Assembly: GCA_951213105.1 (NCBI GenBank)
Contig: OX578152.1
Coordinates: 72,553,180 to 72,617,179, forward strand
Reading direction: 5' to 3'
DNA: 64,000 nucleotides
Source: Amaurobius ferox
Lineage: Eukaryota > Arthropoda > Arachnida > Araneae > Amaurobiidae
In this document: one piece after another, positions 11,102-21,227 of the stretch
Position numbering within the stretch: position 1 is the stretch's first letter
Layout of the letters: each line of letters starts with the position of its first letter
Position numbers and translations under genes: made by a program
The notes under the pieces: generated by a model
Told to the model about the DNA's origin: nothing
Databases searched by the model: none
What the model saw: the letters and a program-made list of their open reading frames with translations, nothing else

Positions 11102-12183
11102 ATGCCAAGCCGCTGCCAACTGAGGTAGTTCCAGCAGACAGGCGATTTTTCGAGGGGAATGATGATCGGACTCATGGCAGGTTGGTCATACGTCAAAGCT
11201 CATTCACCTACACGCGTCCATCGTGCACCGGTTGTGGCGAAGATGGTTGGAACTAGGGAATGTGGCACGCTTGAGAGGTTTCGGTACGGCCCGAACGAAG
11301 TCAAAGCGCATGGACCGACGCATCTGCCGGCAAGCTTTGGCGGCCACGCAGGCCACTTCCATCTCCCTTTTGCAGCATTTGCAGGACCCCTTTGGTGCTC
11401 CCACATCGACCAGAACCATTATCCGCCGATTGGTCGCTGGCGACCTGCACTCCTGGCACCTGTCATTGACCCAACAGAACAGAAGTCTCCGTTTGCAATG
11501 GTTGAAGACCCAGACCGTCCGACTCGTCCTGAGGACTAAGAGCAGCTATTTGGACGGCCGGGCCGTTTGCAATGGTGTCGGGATAAATCCAGATGAACGG
11601 CTAAATGGCACAGGGTCGTGTTCTCAGACGAGTCACGCTTCACTTTTAGCAATAACAGTCGCTGTGTACGAGTCTGGCGTTGAAGTGGTGATAGATCCAA
11701 TCCGGCCGCATCTGTGGAACGCCACACCGCGTGACAACGCGGCATCATGGTTTAGGGTGCCATCGCCTACGATAGCAGGTCACCTCATGTCTATATTGAG
11801 GACACTATGACAGCCCAACAACACGTGGATGGCATGTTGCGGTCGGTGACACTACCCTTCCTTCAGGGGATGACCAATGCCATTACCAGCAGGATAACGC
11901 CCAACCACACACGACACGCATCAGTGAACATACCCTGCAAGGTACCCAGGTGATTCCCTGGCCACCAGTTATCCCTGGTCTCTCACCAATCGAACATGTC
12001 TGGGAAGTGATAGGACGTCGCTTGCGTGAGCTGCCAGCGCCGCGTTTAGAAGACGAACTCTGGTAAATGGTTGACAGGTAATGGGCAGCCATCCCTCAGG
12101 ACACCATCCGCACGCTCATTGATTCTGTACCTAAACGTGTTGCTGCCCGTATCGTTGCCCGCGGTGGTCTTACAATCTACTAA
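11102..12183 (+). pseudogene. Tc1-like transposase, degraded
   Basis: The start codon is taken at 11102 after the 5' TIR; the natural stop is TAA at 12181-12183. Recognisable parts in order: a decayed N-terminal helix-turn-helix region; VHRLWRRWLELGNVARLRGF (about 11222-11281); first catalytic Asp in VVFSDESRF (codon 11627-11629); second Asp in QQDNAQPH (codon 11893-11895); terminal Glu in SPIEHVW (codon 11992-11994), about 33 residues after the second Asp; then the C-terminus ARGGLTIY. Inactivating changes include an in-frame stop shortly after the start, frameshifts near 11210 and 11884, stops near 12064 and 12079, and the 61-bp hairpin insertion. In active relatives this enzyme cuts and pastes the element in the nucleus. 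Confidence 0.85.
11502..11562 (-). mobile_element. Solo 61-bp hairpin unit inserted in Tc1 transposase
   Basis: The cleanest example of the family. The 13-bp target ccgtttgcaatgg is exactly duplicated at 11489-11501 and 11563-11575. Removing the insert plus one target copy restores a continuous transposase reading (RLQW followed directly by CRD), which proves it arrived after the Tc1 element. The insert is only 61 bp, has no internal promoter and no poly(A), and folds with outer stem CCGTCC/GGACGG and inner stem GTCC/GGAC. Its ends are those of the 5S/tRNA SINE 3' terminus. Confidence 0.9.
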
Positions 12184-12712
12184 TCAGACGGTGTTATCGC
12201 TCAGTGTATAGGAGTATCATGTTGTGCAATAAACATCACTTATTGTTCGTTGCTGTCTCTCTCTGTTTGCCGATTTTCATCACATTCTGGCCACTCCGTT
12301 TTGGTGTCTCATTTTCACTGTCACGTAGTATATTCTGAATTACATTGATTTAAATTTTGTCGCACAAAATAACATTTAAATACATATTATTTATTTGAAA
12401 TTATCCCGCATTTGGAGTGTTAAAATATTTATTTGCGTTTTCATTTAGCCGCTCTATGCACTTAAACCCGTTGCCAGCTCGTAGAAATTCCGAGAAATTG
12501 AAATATCAGAGAACGAGGTCAGCCTAAAATAATGGGATTGTTTTTGTTCTCTTTGTCATGGAACACATTGCGTATGAAACATGCTTTTAATTACTGTTTC
12601 ACGAAGCATATGTAGTCTTTATTTTCAGATTCTGGGAATTTTCGCGGGCCATAAAAATAAGTCCGGATATGTTTATTCCAAATTGTACTAAAATCCAATC
12701 AGCACCAGAACC

Positions 12713-13067
12713 CTAGTAGCGATCCAATATTTTCTCAATATTGGCACCCAATAAAGGACCAATATGTAAAAAGTGGATATTATGACTGGATTGGTTCAAT
12801 ATTAGCTTGAAATATTAGGGCAATATTGGAAAAATATTACACCATTATTGGCAATATTGCACCATTATTGGCGTTTCATTAGAAATACTTCCAATGTACA
12901 CATTTCCAATGTTGGCGTAATATTGTAATGAAAACAATTAGTCAATATTGGGGACCAATGTAACCCTAATATTTGACCAATATTGGGATTGCATTGGAAA
13001 TATTTTCAATGTAATGCCAAAGTATACAATATTGGTCTAAAATTGGATCGATATTAAATGCTACTAG
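12713..13067. mobile_element. CTAGTAGC-ended MITE rich in CAATATTGG, copy 1
   Basis: About 355 bp with inverted ends CTAGTAGC / GCTACTAG. The interior is full of imperfect, both-strand repetitions of CCAATATTGG and TTCCAATGTA, so it can fold extensively. A second copy, inverted overall, lies at 57756-58101. There is no coding capacity. Confidence 0.65.
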
Positions 13068-13439
13068 AGAAATACTTATAAGTGAATTACGAGCAAAATT
13101 TATAAAATTTCGTTGAGTGGATACATACATTGAACATTTAAGCACATACAATCACACATATAAAAACGACACATAAAAAATAGTTTATCCATTATCTAGA
13201 AGGCCCAAAATGTGTAAATTCGTAAAAAACTTGAGATCAAATTTTCAACCTTTTTGCCAATAATTTTCCTACATGTTATCATGTACTGCAAGGAAAGTAA
13301 AAATCTGATGTGGGCTGCATATGGCTTTACCTATGCTACAGACTCAAATTTATTTTCTTTCTTTCTATATGTTAGCGTCAAAGACCAAAAACCTTCATTG
13401 AGCGAAATAATCGACGACATCGAGTTTAGACATCTCAGA

Positions 13440-13607
13440 TCCAGCCACAATTGGGATTGAATTTTGCATCGCTGAACTTTCGAAAATGCTCATAACGCGT
13501 TTTGGAATATTCAGAAGGACCACAAAGCAAAATTCGTGTTGTGGTTCTTTTGATAATCGAACATACCGGGGTTCTGGTAATGTGAAAATGCCACAACGCA
13601 TTGTGGA
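13440..13607 (+). repeat. Interspersed repeat W, copy 1 (interrupted by SINE)
   Basis: The motifs CATAACGCGTTTTGG, CACAAAGCAAAATTCGTGTT and ACAACGCATTGTGGA recur inverted at 15783-16000. The copy resumes after the SINE at 13983 to about 14040. The SINE target duplication (13593-13607, 13983-13997) lies within it. Confidence 0.6.
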
Positions 13608-13982
13608 GGCCAACGGCCGTACCGTGCTGAAAGCACCGGTTCTCGTTAGATCACCGAAGTGAAGCAGCATCGGGCGCGGTTAGTACTTGGTGGGTGACCA
13701 CCTCGGAACGCCGCGTGCTGTTGGCCATCTCGGGTGCGGTATCCCCGTGGTTTGCGCGCTAGATTTGCACGCTGCCACAAATGCCGCCGTGTTCATGCGG
13801 AGTACGATCACGTTAAACATGTGGGTCCGTAAGTCCTTCCGAGAGGTTGGTGGTAGGGGAAGGAGGGTACGGTCCCTGTGGATGCCACCCCCACTGGGTT
13901 CCGGTCTAAATTGGGTGGCACTTCCCGGCCGTCCATACAGTTACCTTACACCTTTCTGGTAGGTCGGACGGTCTGGGTCTCA
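13608..13982 (+). mobile_element. Complete 5S-rRNA-headed SINE (375 bp)
   Basis: Flanked by a perfect 15-bp target duplication, acaacgcattgtgga. Order: 5S rRNA-like head (13609-13725); tRNA-A-box-like remnant GGTGCGGTATCCCCGTGG with GTTTGCGCGCTAGATTTGCA (about 13734-13773) lacking the B box; a body shared with the tRNA-headed SINEs of this window (CATGTGGGTCCGTAAGTCC, GGTTCCGGTCTAAATTGGG); terminal hairpin CCCGGCCGTCC...GGACGGTCTGGGTCT (from 13924); and a short CAAC tail. A 5S head supplies an internal RNA polymerase III promoter. Transposition would need a partner LINE that is not in the window. Confidence 0.9.
13609..13725 (+). pseudogene. 5S rRNA-derived head of the SINE
   Basis: Closely matches animal 5S rRNA from GCCAACGGCC to GCTGTTGGC, including GATCACCGAAGT, AGCAGCATCGGGCGCGGTTA and TACTTGG.TGGGTGACC. 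It is about 117 nt, slightly shorter than the usual ~120, with at least one missing A in the TTGGATGGG region. As part of a SINE with target duplications, it is not a ribosomal gene. Confidence 0.9.
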
Positions 13983-14261
13983 ACAACGCATTGTGGACGA
14001 TTATTAATATAAACATAACGCAATGTAAGGACAAGTTCAGTAGCGAAGCGTGATAAAATAATTAGGGGAGACAGAAAATCGGGGATCAAAATTGCAAATA
14101 AAATTTCGTGCTATATATTTTAGCTGGATTATAATTAAAATAAAATATACAATTAACTTCTCACAATCCGGCACATTCGGAATCTCACTGGTTCCGGATT
14201 ATCAAATGTGCCAAATTATCTGATGTCGGACTAAAATGGGGGAAAAAAATAAGAAACATAT

Positions 14262-14775
14262 ATTTAAAGTAAAATAATCCATGTAAAAATTTTTAAAAAA
14301 ATGTCTGTATATGTGTTTGTGTGTGTGTTTGTTTCATCATCCTCGACTTTCATGAAATTTTTGTGGATATCGGTGAAATAGCAATACGTAAAGATTAATT
14401 TATGGTTCGAGTTTTTAGGATCAGCAGTTTTGGAGATATTAATAAAAAAGAACCTTTCATAGGAGTTTAAAGTCCATAGTTCCTTCAAACAAAAAAAGGA
14501 TGAAAATCGCTGGTTTAAAATATGAAGGTAAATGGAAACTCCATGGTTTATTTTCATGGGGTTCTTACTCAACAATGAAAAATATGACGACATTTAAATA
14601 GTTAATTATTTAATAAAGAACATTTAATGAGGAGGAGTATTTCTTATATATCATGTTGCTCAGAAATGCAATTAAAAATCAAATGCGTTTATACGGCAGA
14701 TGATTTTTACTAATTTTTTTTTATTTAAATAATAAACAGATGGAGAATAAAAATATATCTTATTTCAAAAATGAA
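14262..14775 (+). mobile_element. Helitron-like fragment, diverged
   Basis: Matches the first ~0.7 kb of the Helitron at 48652: a TCTGT/GTTTGT-rich start, a FATT..GATATCGG-type section, CATAGGAGTTTAAA, and then TATATCATGTTGCTCAGAAA with AATAATAAACAGATGGA. No 3' CTAG end is found here, so it appears truncated. No Rep/Hel coding is present. Confidence 0.5.
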
Positions 14776-14910
14776 CTATATTGATAAAAAGGTGAAAGAT
14801 AATTGTCGTTATTTCTATTGGAAGTAGAGATGAGGTCAAAGACCTGACATTGACAGAAGACTTCGCAGCTCACAGAAATGTCTTAGCTGTTGTTGTCTTA
14901 ATTAAATTAT

Positions 14911-15180
14911 TATCAATTAGGTACCAAAGAAGGGCGTTTTTATTGACTTATTGCTCGCAATGAATATATAGTTGTCTGGAGCAACTTTATTGAACTGAAA
15001 AGCGTGCCCTCGGTTTCACTAACTCTCCGTTTGGTCTCATGCTGTCATCTGGAATCAAGCAAGGTTTTTAAAAGATGCCACTGCAAAAGGTACTGCATTG
15101 GCAAAAAATGCAAATGTCTTTCCAAAACGATAAAGTGCAATTCCAAATGCCAGAATAAAAGTTCTTGCAAAAATAAATAA
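14911..15180 (+). pseudogene. C-terminal fragment of KRBA2/Ginger-like integrase
   Basis: A single frame of 90 codons, broken by one TGA near 14946, reads YQLGTKEGRFY, then LIARNEYIVV, then LESSKVFKRCHCKRYC and a Cys-rich tail (CIGKKCKCLSK, KCNSKCQNKSSCKN), ending at TAA 15178-15180. This layout, a 'GTKxG' segment, an 'ARNxF/Y' segment and then a CxC-type cluster CHCKxxC...KCKC...CNSKC, is what I know from the C-terminus of KRAB-A domain-containing protein 2-like integrases derived from mobile elements. The integrase catalytic core upstream is not found. It is a relic, with no sign of function. Confidence 0.6.
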
Positions 15181-15189
15181 TTCATGTGT

Positions 15190-15780
15190 AATTTCCACCA
15201 AACGACGAATTCTGAACAATGTTTATTTTTAGAAAAATATTATGAAAGTTACTGTCACAAAATGTTATATGATATTAAAATAACCATAGTATAAATAAAC
15301 CCAACTGTTCCTCTTCATGTATAATTCGCAGCCAAGAAGTCAATTTGTTGTCAATTATTTTGTTTCCAAACTCTTGATACCCACATATGATACCTAAAAA
15401 AAGTATTATAGATTTAAGTCAAATAAAAAATGTTTTTGTAAGTCATTCTGTTAGATGATTGCAAATTCGTTTTCAGTAATGAAACTCCCACAAAGAAGCC
15501 AACTCCAAACAAATTTTTATATTAATATTAATTAAAAATAAATGAAAATTTCTATTTCAGAAATTTGACTGTTTTATATTTTATTGTAAGAGGCATAGAA
15601 TTCACAAAGCCAACTTTTTATTTTCGATAGAATTCTAAGTGTAAAAGTGAGAATTTTATTTTTTCTAAATATTCTGTATAATAAAAAAAGCATTTTTAAG
15701 TAATATTATCCATTGCTGATGTTGATAAACAAATCCAATTGTTATAATGTTATTAATTATTTTAGCACAGGTATTTTATT
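15190..15780. other. AT-rich stretch, no gene seen
   Basis: Nothing recognised apart from AT-rich low complexity. Confidence 0.4.
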
Positions 15781-15782
15781 AT

Positions 15783-16000
15783 CACATTGCATCATGGTTG
15801 CATTAGTAATCGTCCATAACGCGCTGTGGAATTTTCACATTGTCAGAACGCGTTAGATCGATTACCAAAAGAACTACAACACGAATTTCGCTTTGCGATC
15901 TTTTTAAATATGCCAAACTGCGTTATGAACATTTTTGAAAGTGCCACGATACGAAATTCGCATTGTGGCTGGATTTGACATGTCATAACGCGATGTGGTC
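15783..16000 (-). repeat. Interspersed repeat W, copy 2
   Basis: Inverted relative to 13440-13607. It contains TCCATAACGCGCTGTGGA, CAAAAGAACTACAACACGAA and GCCACGATACGAAATTCGCA. No coding content. Confidence 0.55.
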
Positions 16001-16404
16001 CATTTTTGCGAGCGTTTTTAATCTTTAATATATATATATTAAATTGAGCTTTATAGCTTAACATAATGAGTGAGATGAATACATATTAAAAATTATAGAA
16101 TAGGCAGTAAAGAAATTATCTTTAATTTGGCGACTTGGCATATTTTAAAATGGAGCCAAATCGACAATTTTTTTTAAACTAAAGAACATCGAGATAGCAT
16201 TGATATAGTGTATAGAGTATTACGTTTTTCTATATTCAGTACCTACAATTTTATTTTATTTACTTTTTTTCACGAGTGAAAGGAGGGGGGGGGAGGTGAC
16301 CGGATCGAAGATGAAGTTCGTTTTCTGCAATTTTTATATTTAAGAATTTAATGAGGATTTCACAAGTATTATAAAAATGGTTTGCCAGGCAATTCAAATA
16401 ATTT

Positions 16405-17195
16405 TACTTTCCCTGCGAACATTGTATAATGAATAGGGAAAGTGTTAAGTGACGGGGTCGAAAACTCAAATTCGAGTTTTTGACGGAAAATTACGTTTCA
16501 ACAATCCTTTAACTCGAACGGACGTTTTTGAGGCAATGTCGATACGTATGTGTATGTATGTATGTTGGTGTGCGTGCATGTTAGTGTATGTGCGTGTGTG
16601 TACATTTTAGTATGCGCGCGTGTGTTAGTATATGTGTATATACATGTGTATCTGTGTGCATAGTAGTGTGATGGTCTGTGATTTTGCATAACCGATGTAT
16701 CAGAAACGAATGGAACAATTAAAATATAATGCGATTAATACAATTAGTAAATAATGGAACTGTATTGATTTTAAACGCGATCATATATGCTCCCCCCCCC
16801 CCACCACCACCACCGCCCCAATTTTTTAATTAATTTTTCAAAAAATCATTAAAATATCATAACTTTTAATAATGTTATACAAATAAGCATTTTGCACTAA
16901 TTTTTTCATTAGAAAACGAATGGAATCAACTTTAGAACGCTAGCGTGAACCGTTCTCTAGGTACAGTACGTCTTCAGATCAATTTGTCATAAAATTAAGA
17001 TAAGTAGCAAGTACAAGAAGAATAAGCATTAAAATAGGTTAACATTGCAATACATTTGGCGAATCGCCAGTTCAGCGACTTTTTGAAAACGATGCTAAAT
17101 TGATAAGAATCTCGCCAAATTGGCAAAAATTACTCTTTATTAACAAAAATAAAGCCAATATTGATGAAAATTCAATCTCGGATAATAAAATTCAA
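16405..17195 (+). repeat. Repeat A, copy 1 (diverged)
   Basis: It has the repeat A signposts in order: ACTTTCC...GGGAAAGT start, TGACGGGGTCGAAAACTC, a TG-rich microsatellite tract (about 16540-16680), AACTTTAGAACGCTAGC, and GATTCTCGCCAAATTGGC-type motifs near the end. Other copies are at 34540, 38797 (minus), 48040/52071, 56618 and 61023. Confidence 0.6.
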
Positions 17196-17199
17196 TTTC

Positions 17200-17800
17200 C
17201 TTGATAATTCCTGTGGCTTATGTAGAAATTAATATTTGTCATTCGAAATATAGTGCGTTGTACTGTTTGTACAGGTACATTTTATTAAGGAGGGGGGAGG
17301 GTATAAAGTGCTGTAAATTAATTCTGTTAGGGGTTATATAGTAATTATGTTTCGGTAGGAATTCCTTCCTTTCATATAAAAACATTGCAACAAGAATCTT
17401 ATACATCATTAGTCTTTTGTAAAATAAGTGATGTTATGCAAGAAAAGACATGTACCGTCTTTATCAGATTTTTTTCATATCTGGAGTAATATAACTATAA
17501 TAGAAAGCCTGCGAACAATCCAAAGGGCCATGATTATGATACCTATGATATCTGCTAATTTCTATTTAGAACTTCATATGAAGTCTGTTATAGAAAGTAT
17601 AAAATTTCATATAGTTTTAAAATCTTTACGAAAACTTTATATACATAAATGAATATAGTGAATAGCATAAATTATGAGGCTAATTTTAATAAGCTTTATT
17701 ATGCAAACAAAAACATTTAAATCCAGAAGCAAAATGAATTATGCAGTATCTGTTACACATTCCTGAAAAGCTAAGATAAATAATTGATGTTCATTTCAAC
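17200..17800. other. AT-rich stretch, no gene seen
   Basis: A G-rich run lies near 17290-17300. No coding domain is recognised. Confidence 0.4.
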
Positions 17801-17807
17801 TAATACG

Positions 17808-18480
17808 GATATTGATCGGGTATTTTTTTAACTCTGCTAATTTGGAAATTTGAAAATTATTCGATTTGATGTCCCTTCTGGCATATTTAAGAGGCGAAAC
17901 AATTAGTTTATATTCTATAAAAAAATTTTAAAAAGCAAATATCAATTTCCATTATTTTGCTTCCAATTGCTTTATTTACTAGAATAATAATATACTTTCC
18001 GAACGTTTTTAAGAATTGTTCACAAAAATAAATTAATTTTTCTCATTCAAAAGATGCTTGAATAAGCGTCCATAATATTACCATCTTAAAGTTAAATATT
18101 TGATTTTAATTAAAGTTAATATTGATCGGCATATTTTTAAGGAATTAAGATATTTAAATCTAATTGGATTTGCTGTTCCGTCTGGCATATTTAAGAGTCA
18201 AAGAAATTAGATTAAAGCAGATAAGAATTTACCAAAACACGAGTATCAATATTCCATGAAATTAAGTGCTATATTTCTCGGAATAATTAAATACTAGCCA
18301 AAGTGTTCAAAAATTATTTGCAATTTGTACGAATGAAATAAATGTATACTTTCCGAAGATGTTTAATAAATGATAAAGTTATTGCCATATTTTCGAAATG
18401 CTAAACATTAGATTTTAATTAAAACTAATCTTGATAAGGTACTTTTAAAGACTGGAAATTAATCAAGTTGAAATTAACTA
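17808..18480. repeat. Degenerate ~310-bp satellite T, about two units
   Basis: Successive units begin ATTGATCGG.TATTTTTAA at about 17812 and 18119 and CTTGATAAGG at about 18430. Each contains GGCATATTTAAGAG, ATTCCATGAAATTAAGT-like and TTTTAATTAAAACTAAT-like segments. More pieces lie at 21965-22318, 22990-23093, 23374-23960 and 29955-30235. Confidence 0.6.
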
Positions 18481-18893
18481 GCGGAATACCCGTGGAAAAT
18501 CAACGATGTCACAATATACCAGTATCTAATAATAATATGCCTGCCTTAACAAAATCAACAGTGTTATAAAAAAAAGTAATGGAAAATTTGGTAAAACATC
18601 CGCCAAAAAAGAAATGAAATCTCATATTTTGGAGCTAAGTACGATTCCATCCAGGTGCGAATATATCATCAACACTTTTCACTTACAACTAGAAAAACCA
18701 ATTTAACGAAAGAGAACAAGCAAATATTCTGTATCTTGGAGCCTTGCCTCGTTAAGTGTGCATAAAATTCCTTCAGGGCAGCCCGGCTACACTCAAGTCT
18801 TTCCTCGTATAGTGAAAACCAAAATTCTGGCAAGACGTCAAGATATATGGAATCTTTTCTCGTTCACTTTTATCATTTTCCCCTCTAGTTATA

Positions 18894-19705
18894 ACACTTC
18901 ACTCAATAAGTCTCCGTCTGACGCATATATGGCAACACTGTTTTGTATGGCACACAAAATTTCATGACATTCTGACAATTAGTTTACAGGTTTAAATACA
19001 GGATAAAATACTGTTGAAGCCAAACAGTGGCTTGATAAGCGTTATGGAGACTCTGCACCAGGGAAATCAACTATTATTGACTGGTATGCTGAATTTAAAC
19101 GCAGTCGCACATACACCGATGATGCTGAACGCTCTGGTCGCCCAAAATCGGCAGTTGTTCCGGAAAACATAAACAAAGTCCACAAAATAGTTTTGAAAGA
19201 CCGTAAAGCGAAGTTGCGTGAGATAGCTGACACCTTAAAGATATCAGAAGGTAGTGTGTTTACAATTTTACACGAAAATTTGAGCATGCATAAGTTGCTT
19301 TCGAAGTGGGTGCCGCGTTTGCTCACACAGGAACCAGAAACAACAAGACATGCCCCGTGTCACAAGTCGATGAAAACGATGGTTAAATTATATGAATTAC
19401 GCTTCGAATTGCTTCCTCACCCACCATACTCTCCAGATCTGGCCCCCAGCGACTACTGGATTTTTGCAAACATCAAAAAGATGCTCCAGAGAAAGAGATT
19501 TGACTCAAATGAAGAAATGATTGCCGAAACTGAGGCCTATTTGAGAGCAAAAACAAAACGTTCTACAAAAAATGCATTGAAAAGTTAGAGGAGCGTTGGA
19601 ATGAATGTATCACTCTTGAAGGAGAGTATGTTGATAAATAAAGTCGAATTTCTTCTAAAAAAAATGTTTTTCTTAGTTAGACCGGAGATTTATTGAGTGA
19701 TGTAG
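18894..19705 (+). mobile_element. mariner element with internal deletion (812 bp)
   Basis: Bounded by TA at 18892-18893 and 19706-19707. Inverted ends share C(T/A)TCACTCAATAA(G/A)TCTCCG. Full-length mariners are about 1.3 kb, so roughly 0.5 kb is missing, mostly from the catalytic region. Non-autonomous in its present form. Confidence 0.8.
19009..19641 (+). pseudogene. mariner transposase, internally deleted
   Basis: The frame reads TVEAKQWLDKRYGDSAPGKS through the paired helix-turn-helix DNA-binding domain (WYAEFKRSRT, DAERSGRPKSA, REIADTLKISEGSVFTILHE). It then jumps near 19340 from KWVPRLLTQE to APCHKSMKTM, deleting the first catalytic Asp and altering the DNAPCHK block (its Asp is lost). 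The third catalytic segment HPPYSPDLAPSDYW is present (about 19421-19461). A frameshift near 19560 precedes the natural C-terminus, which ends at TAA 19639-19641. Catalytically dead. Confidence 0.8.
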
Positions 19706-19707
19706 TA

Positions 19708-20320
19708 AGTGGAGAGCGTTGATGGTAGGCCCTTTGGTTGGACGGAATCGAACTTGGCACCAAAATATGTAATTTGGCTTTTGGGGGCTGATGTTTTACT
19801 GAAAGATTTATTACTTAGAGAAATATTTTTGCGATACAGTTGTTCTTGTTTAGGGATAACTCATATTTTTGTGGTAAATATTTTTTAACCGAAAGGGAGA
19901 TTCGTCCTTGCATGCTTTGCTCAGAACATAACTGTGGTTTGTGCTTGGTTTACATTTTTAGGAACTTAACATTTTTGTAAGTATGTGCTTCACATGCATT
20001 GTATCTGTAACGATTTTCAATGCGAAATTCGATCGGAAAACACCTGAGCCTAAAAATTTATTTTCATAGAAGCTACCTCAGATCTGGCGATTTTTTTAGA
20101 AATTTAACGTCCCTGTGCCTCTATGCAGCACATGTTGCAGGTTTCAACCGAGAATCGGAGCTGAATTCATAGGGGAGTGCCCTAATTTTTTGGAAGGCAT
20201 AAAAGTATTTTAATGCACCCAAATCCGAAAAAAATACCCATAATTCAATATTTTTTTAAAGGCACATCCTTAGAAGGAAAAAGATAAAAATAAACATATC
20301 ACTGAAATCTGATAACTGGT
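19708..20320. other. No gene seen
   Basis: AT-rich sequence between two transposon remnants; nothing recognised. Confidence 0.4.
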
Positions 20321-20685
20321 TTAGCCTGCAGGTCTGTCAAAAGAAAACGCCAGGACAACAAAGACAACACGAAGAACGAAGAACATCCATAAACCTACCT
20401 GACCTACCGATGTAAAAACGATGATGTCGAGATTCAGGTACTGAAATCTCCATGAGACATATACAGGGTGTATATTAACTGTTTTGAGAAAATAAGAGGG
20501 GTGATAGTACCCATCAAGACGAACAATATGGCATGGGAACCTAGGATCCCATGCCACTCTGAGTGTCAGAAAAGAGTAACTTCGAAACACGCCCAACAAA
20601 CACAAGTCGCCACTTCTTACAACAAAGCTGTCGTGCCGGAGAAGTATCACATCTCCAGAACATCACCGTCACTTCTAGTCATCCG

Positions 20686-20990
20686 ACACTTCTTGAATGC
20701 CACATATCCCGGACAGTGGATATTGAATGCCACATATCCTGGACAGTGGATTGGACGTAGTGGACCTGTGGCTTGGCCTCCACACTCACCGGACCTCAAC
20801 CCACTGGACTTCTTCTGGGGGCACATAAAATCATTGGTGTACGAGGCGCCTGTGGACTCCGTAGAAAATTTCGTCGCGAGAGTCGTTGTTGCAGCGGACA
20901 GGATAAACACGACACCAGGTGTCTTCGAAAGGGTGCGCTAGCCGTTCATTCGCCATTGTGAATTGTGCAACGGCACCCTTGGCCGTCACT
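20686..20990 (+). pseudogene. DDE transposase C-terminal relic (DUF4817-type element)
   Basis: Recognisable: HFLNATYPGQWIGRSGPVAW, then PPHSPDLNPLDFFWGHIKSL (final acidic catalytic segment, one Leu missing before WGH), YEAPVDSVENFVARVVVAAD, and after an in-frame stop near 20941 the tail LGRHFEHLL. The N-terminal half, including the first catalytic Asp, is absent. Transposases of this style accompany DUF4817-type helix-turn-helix domains in insects and spiders; the name is from family knowledge. Confidence 0.7.
20694..20747 (+). repeat. 27-bp direct tandem duplication
   Basis: TGAATGCCACATATCC(C/T)GGACAGTGGA-type unit occurs twice in a row inside the transposase relic, keeping frame and doubling the peptide NATYPGQWI. 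Confidence 0.85.
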
Positions 20991-21227
20991 TTGAGCATCT
21001 ACTTTGAGTCTTTCTCTGGTGTAAATAAATGGGATCGTGCAACTTATGATTACGTTAATTCTCCTTATTTTTACTGTTGAAAATTTAACTTTAACTTTAA
21101 GCTCTTCTGACACTTAAAGTGGAATGCGAACCTAGGTTCCATTGTAAATATTGTTCATCTTGATGGGTACTATCACCTCTCTTATTTTATCGAAGCAACT
21201 TATATACATCCCGTATAAACTGTGATC

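Larger units (their letters stand above)
10859..12328 (+). mobile_element. Tc1-like transposon, full length but inactive
   Basis: About 1.47 kb, bounded by TA dinucleotides (10857-10858 and about 12329-12330). Near-identical ~27-bp terminal inverted repeats contain CGTGACAGTGAAAATGAGAC. The interior holds a decayed DDE transposase reading on the plus strand, split by a later 61-bp insertion at 11502-11562. TA target choice and transposase motifs place it in the IS630/Tc1/mariner superfamily, Tc1 branch. Confidence 0.85.
20464..21213 (+). mobile_element. IS630-superfamily transposon remnant with ~65-bp TIRs
   Basis: The ends CAGGGTGTATAT... and (reverse) CGGGATGTATAT... extend into a shared inverted stretch with GGTGATAGTACCCATCAAGA. 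The flanks read TATA on both sides (20460-20463 and 21214-21217). The internal coding region is reduced to the transposase C-terminal half. A 27-bp direct duplication lies inside. Confidence 0.75.

Noticed and set aside
11502..11562. Hammerhead ribozyme in the solo hairpin (GTCC...GGACGA resembles the stem II and GA side of the core)
   Set aside because: The CUGAUGA core is absent (CTGCTCTTA instead), and the flanking strands pair with each other, which is not the hammerhead topology. It fits a simple two-stem hairpin better.
13609..13725. Functional 5S rRNA gene
   Set aside because: It is fused to a SINE body, flanked by target duplications and repeated in identical context at other sites. 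It also has a deletion relative to normal 5S.
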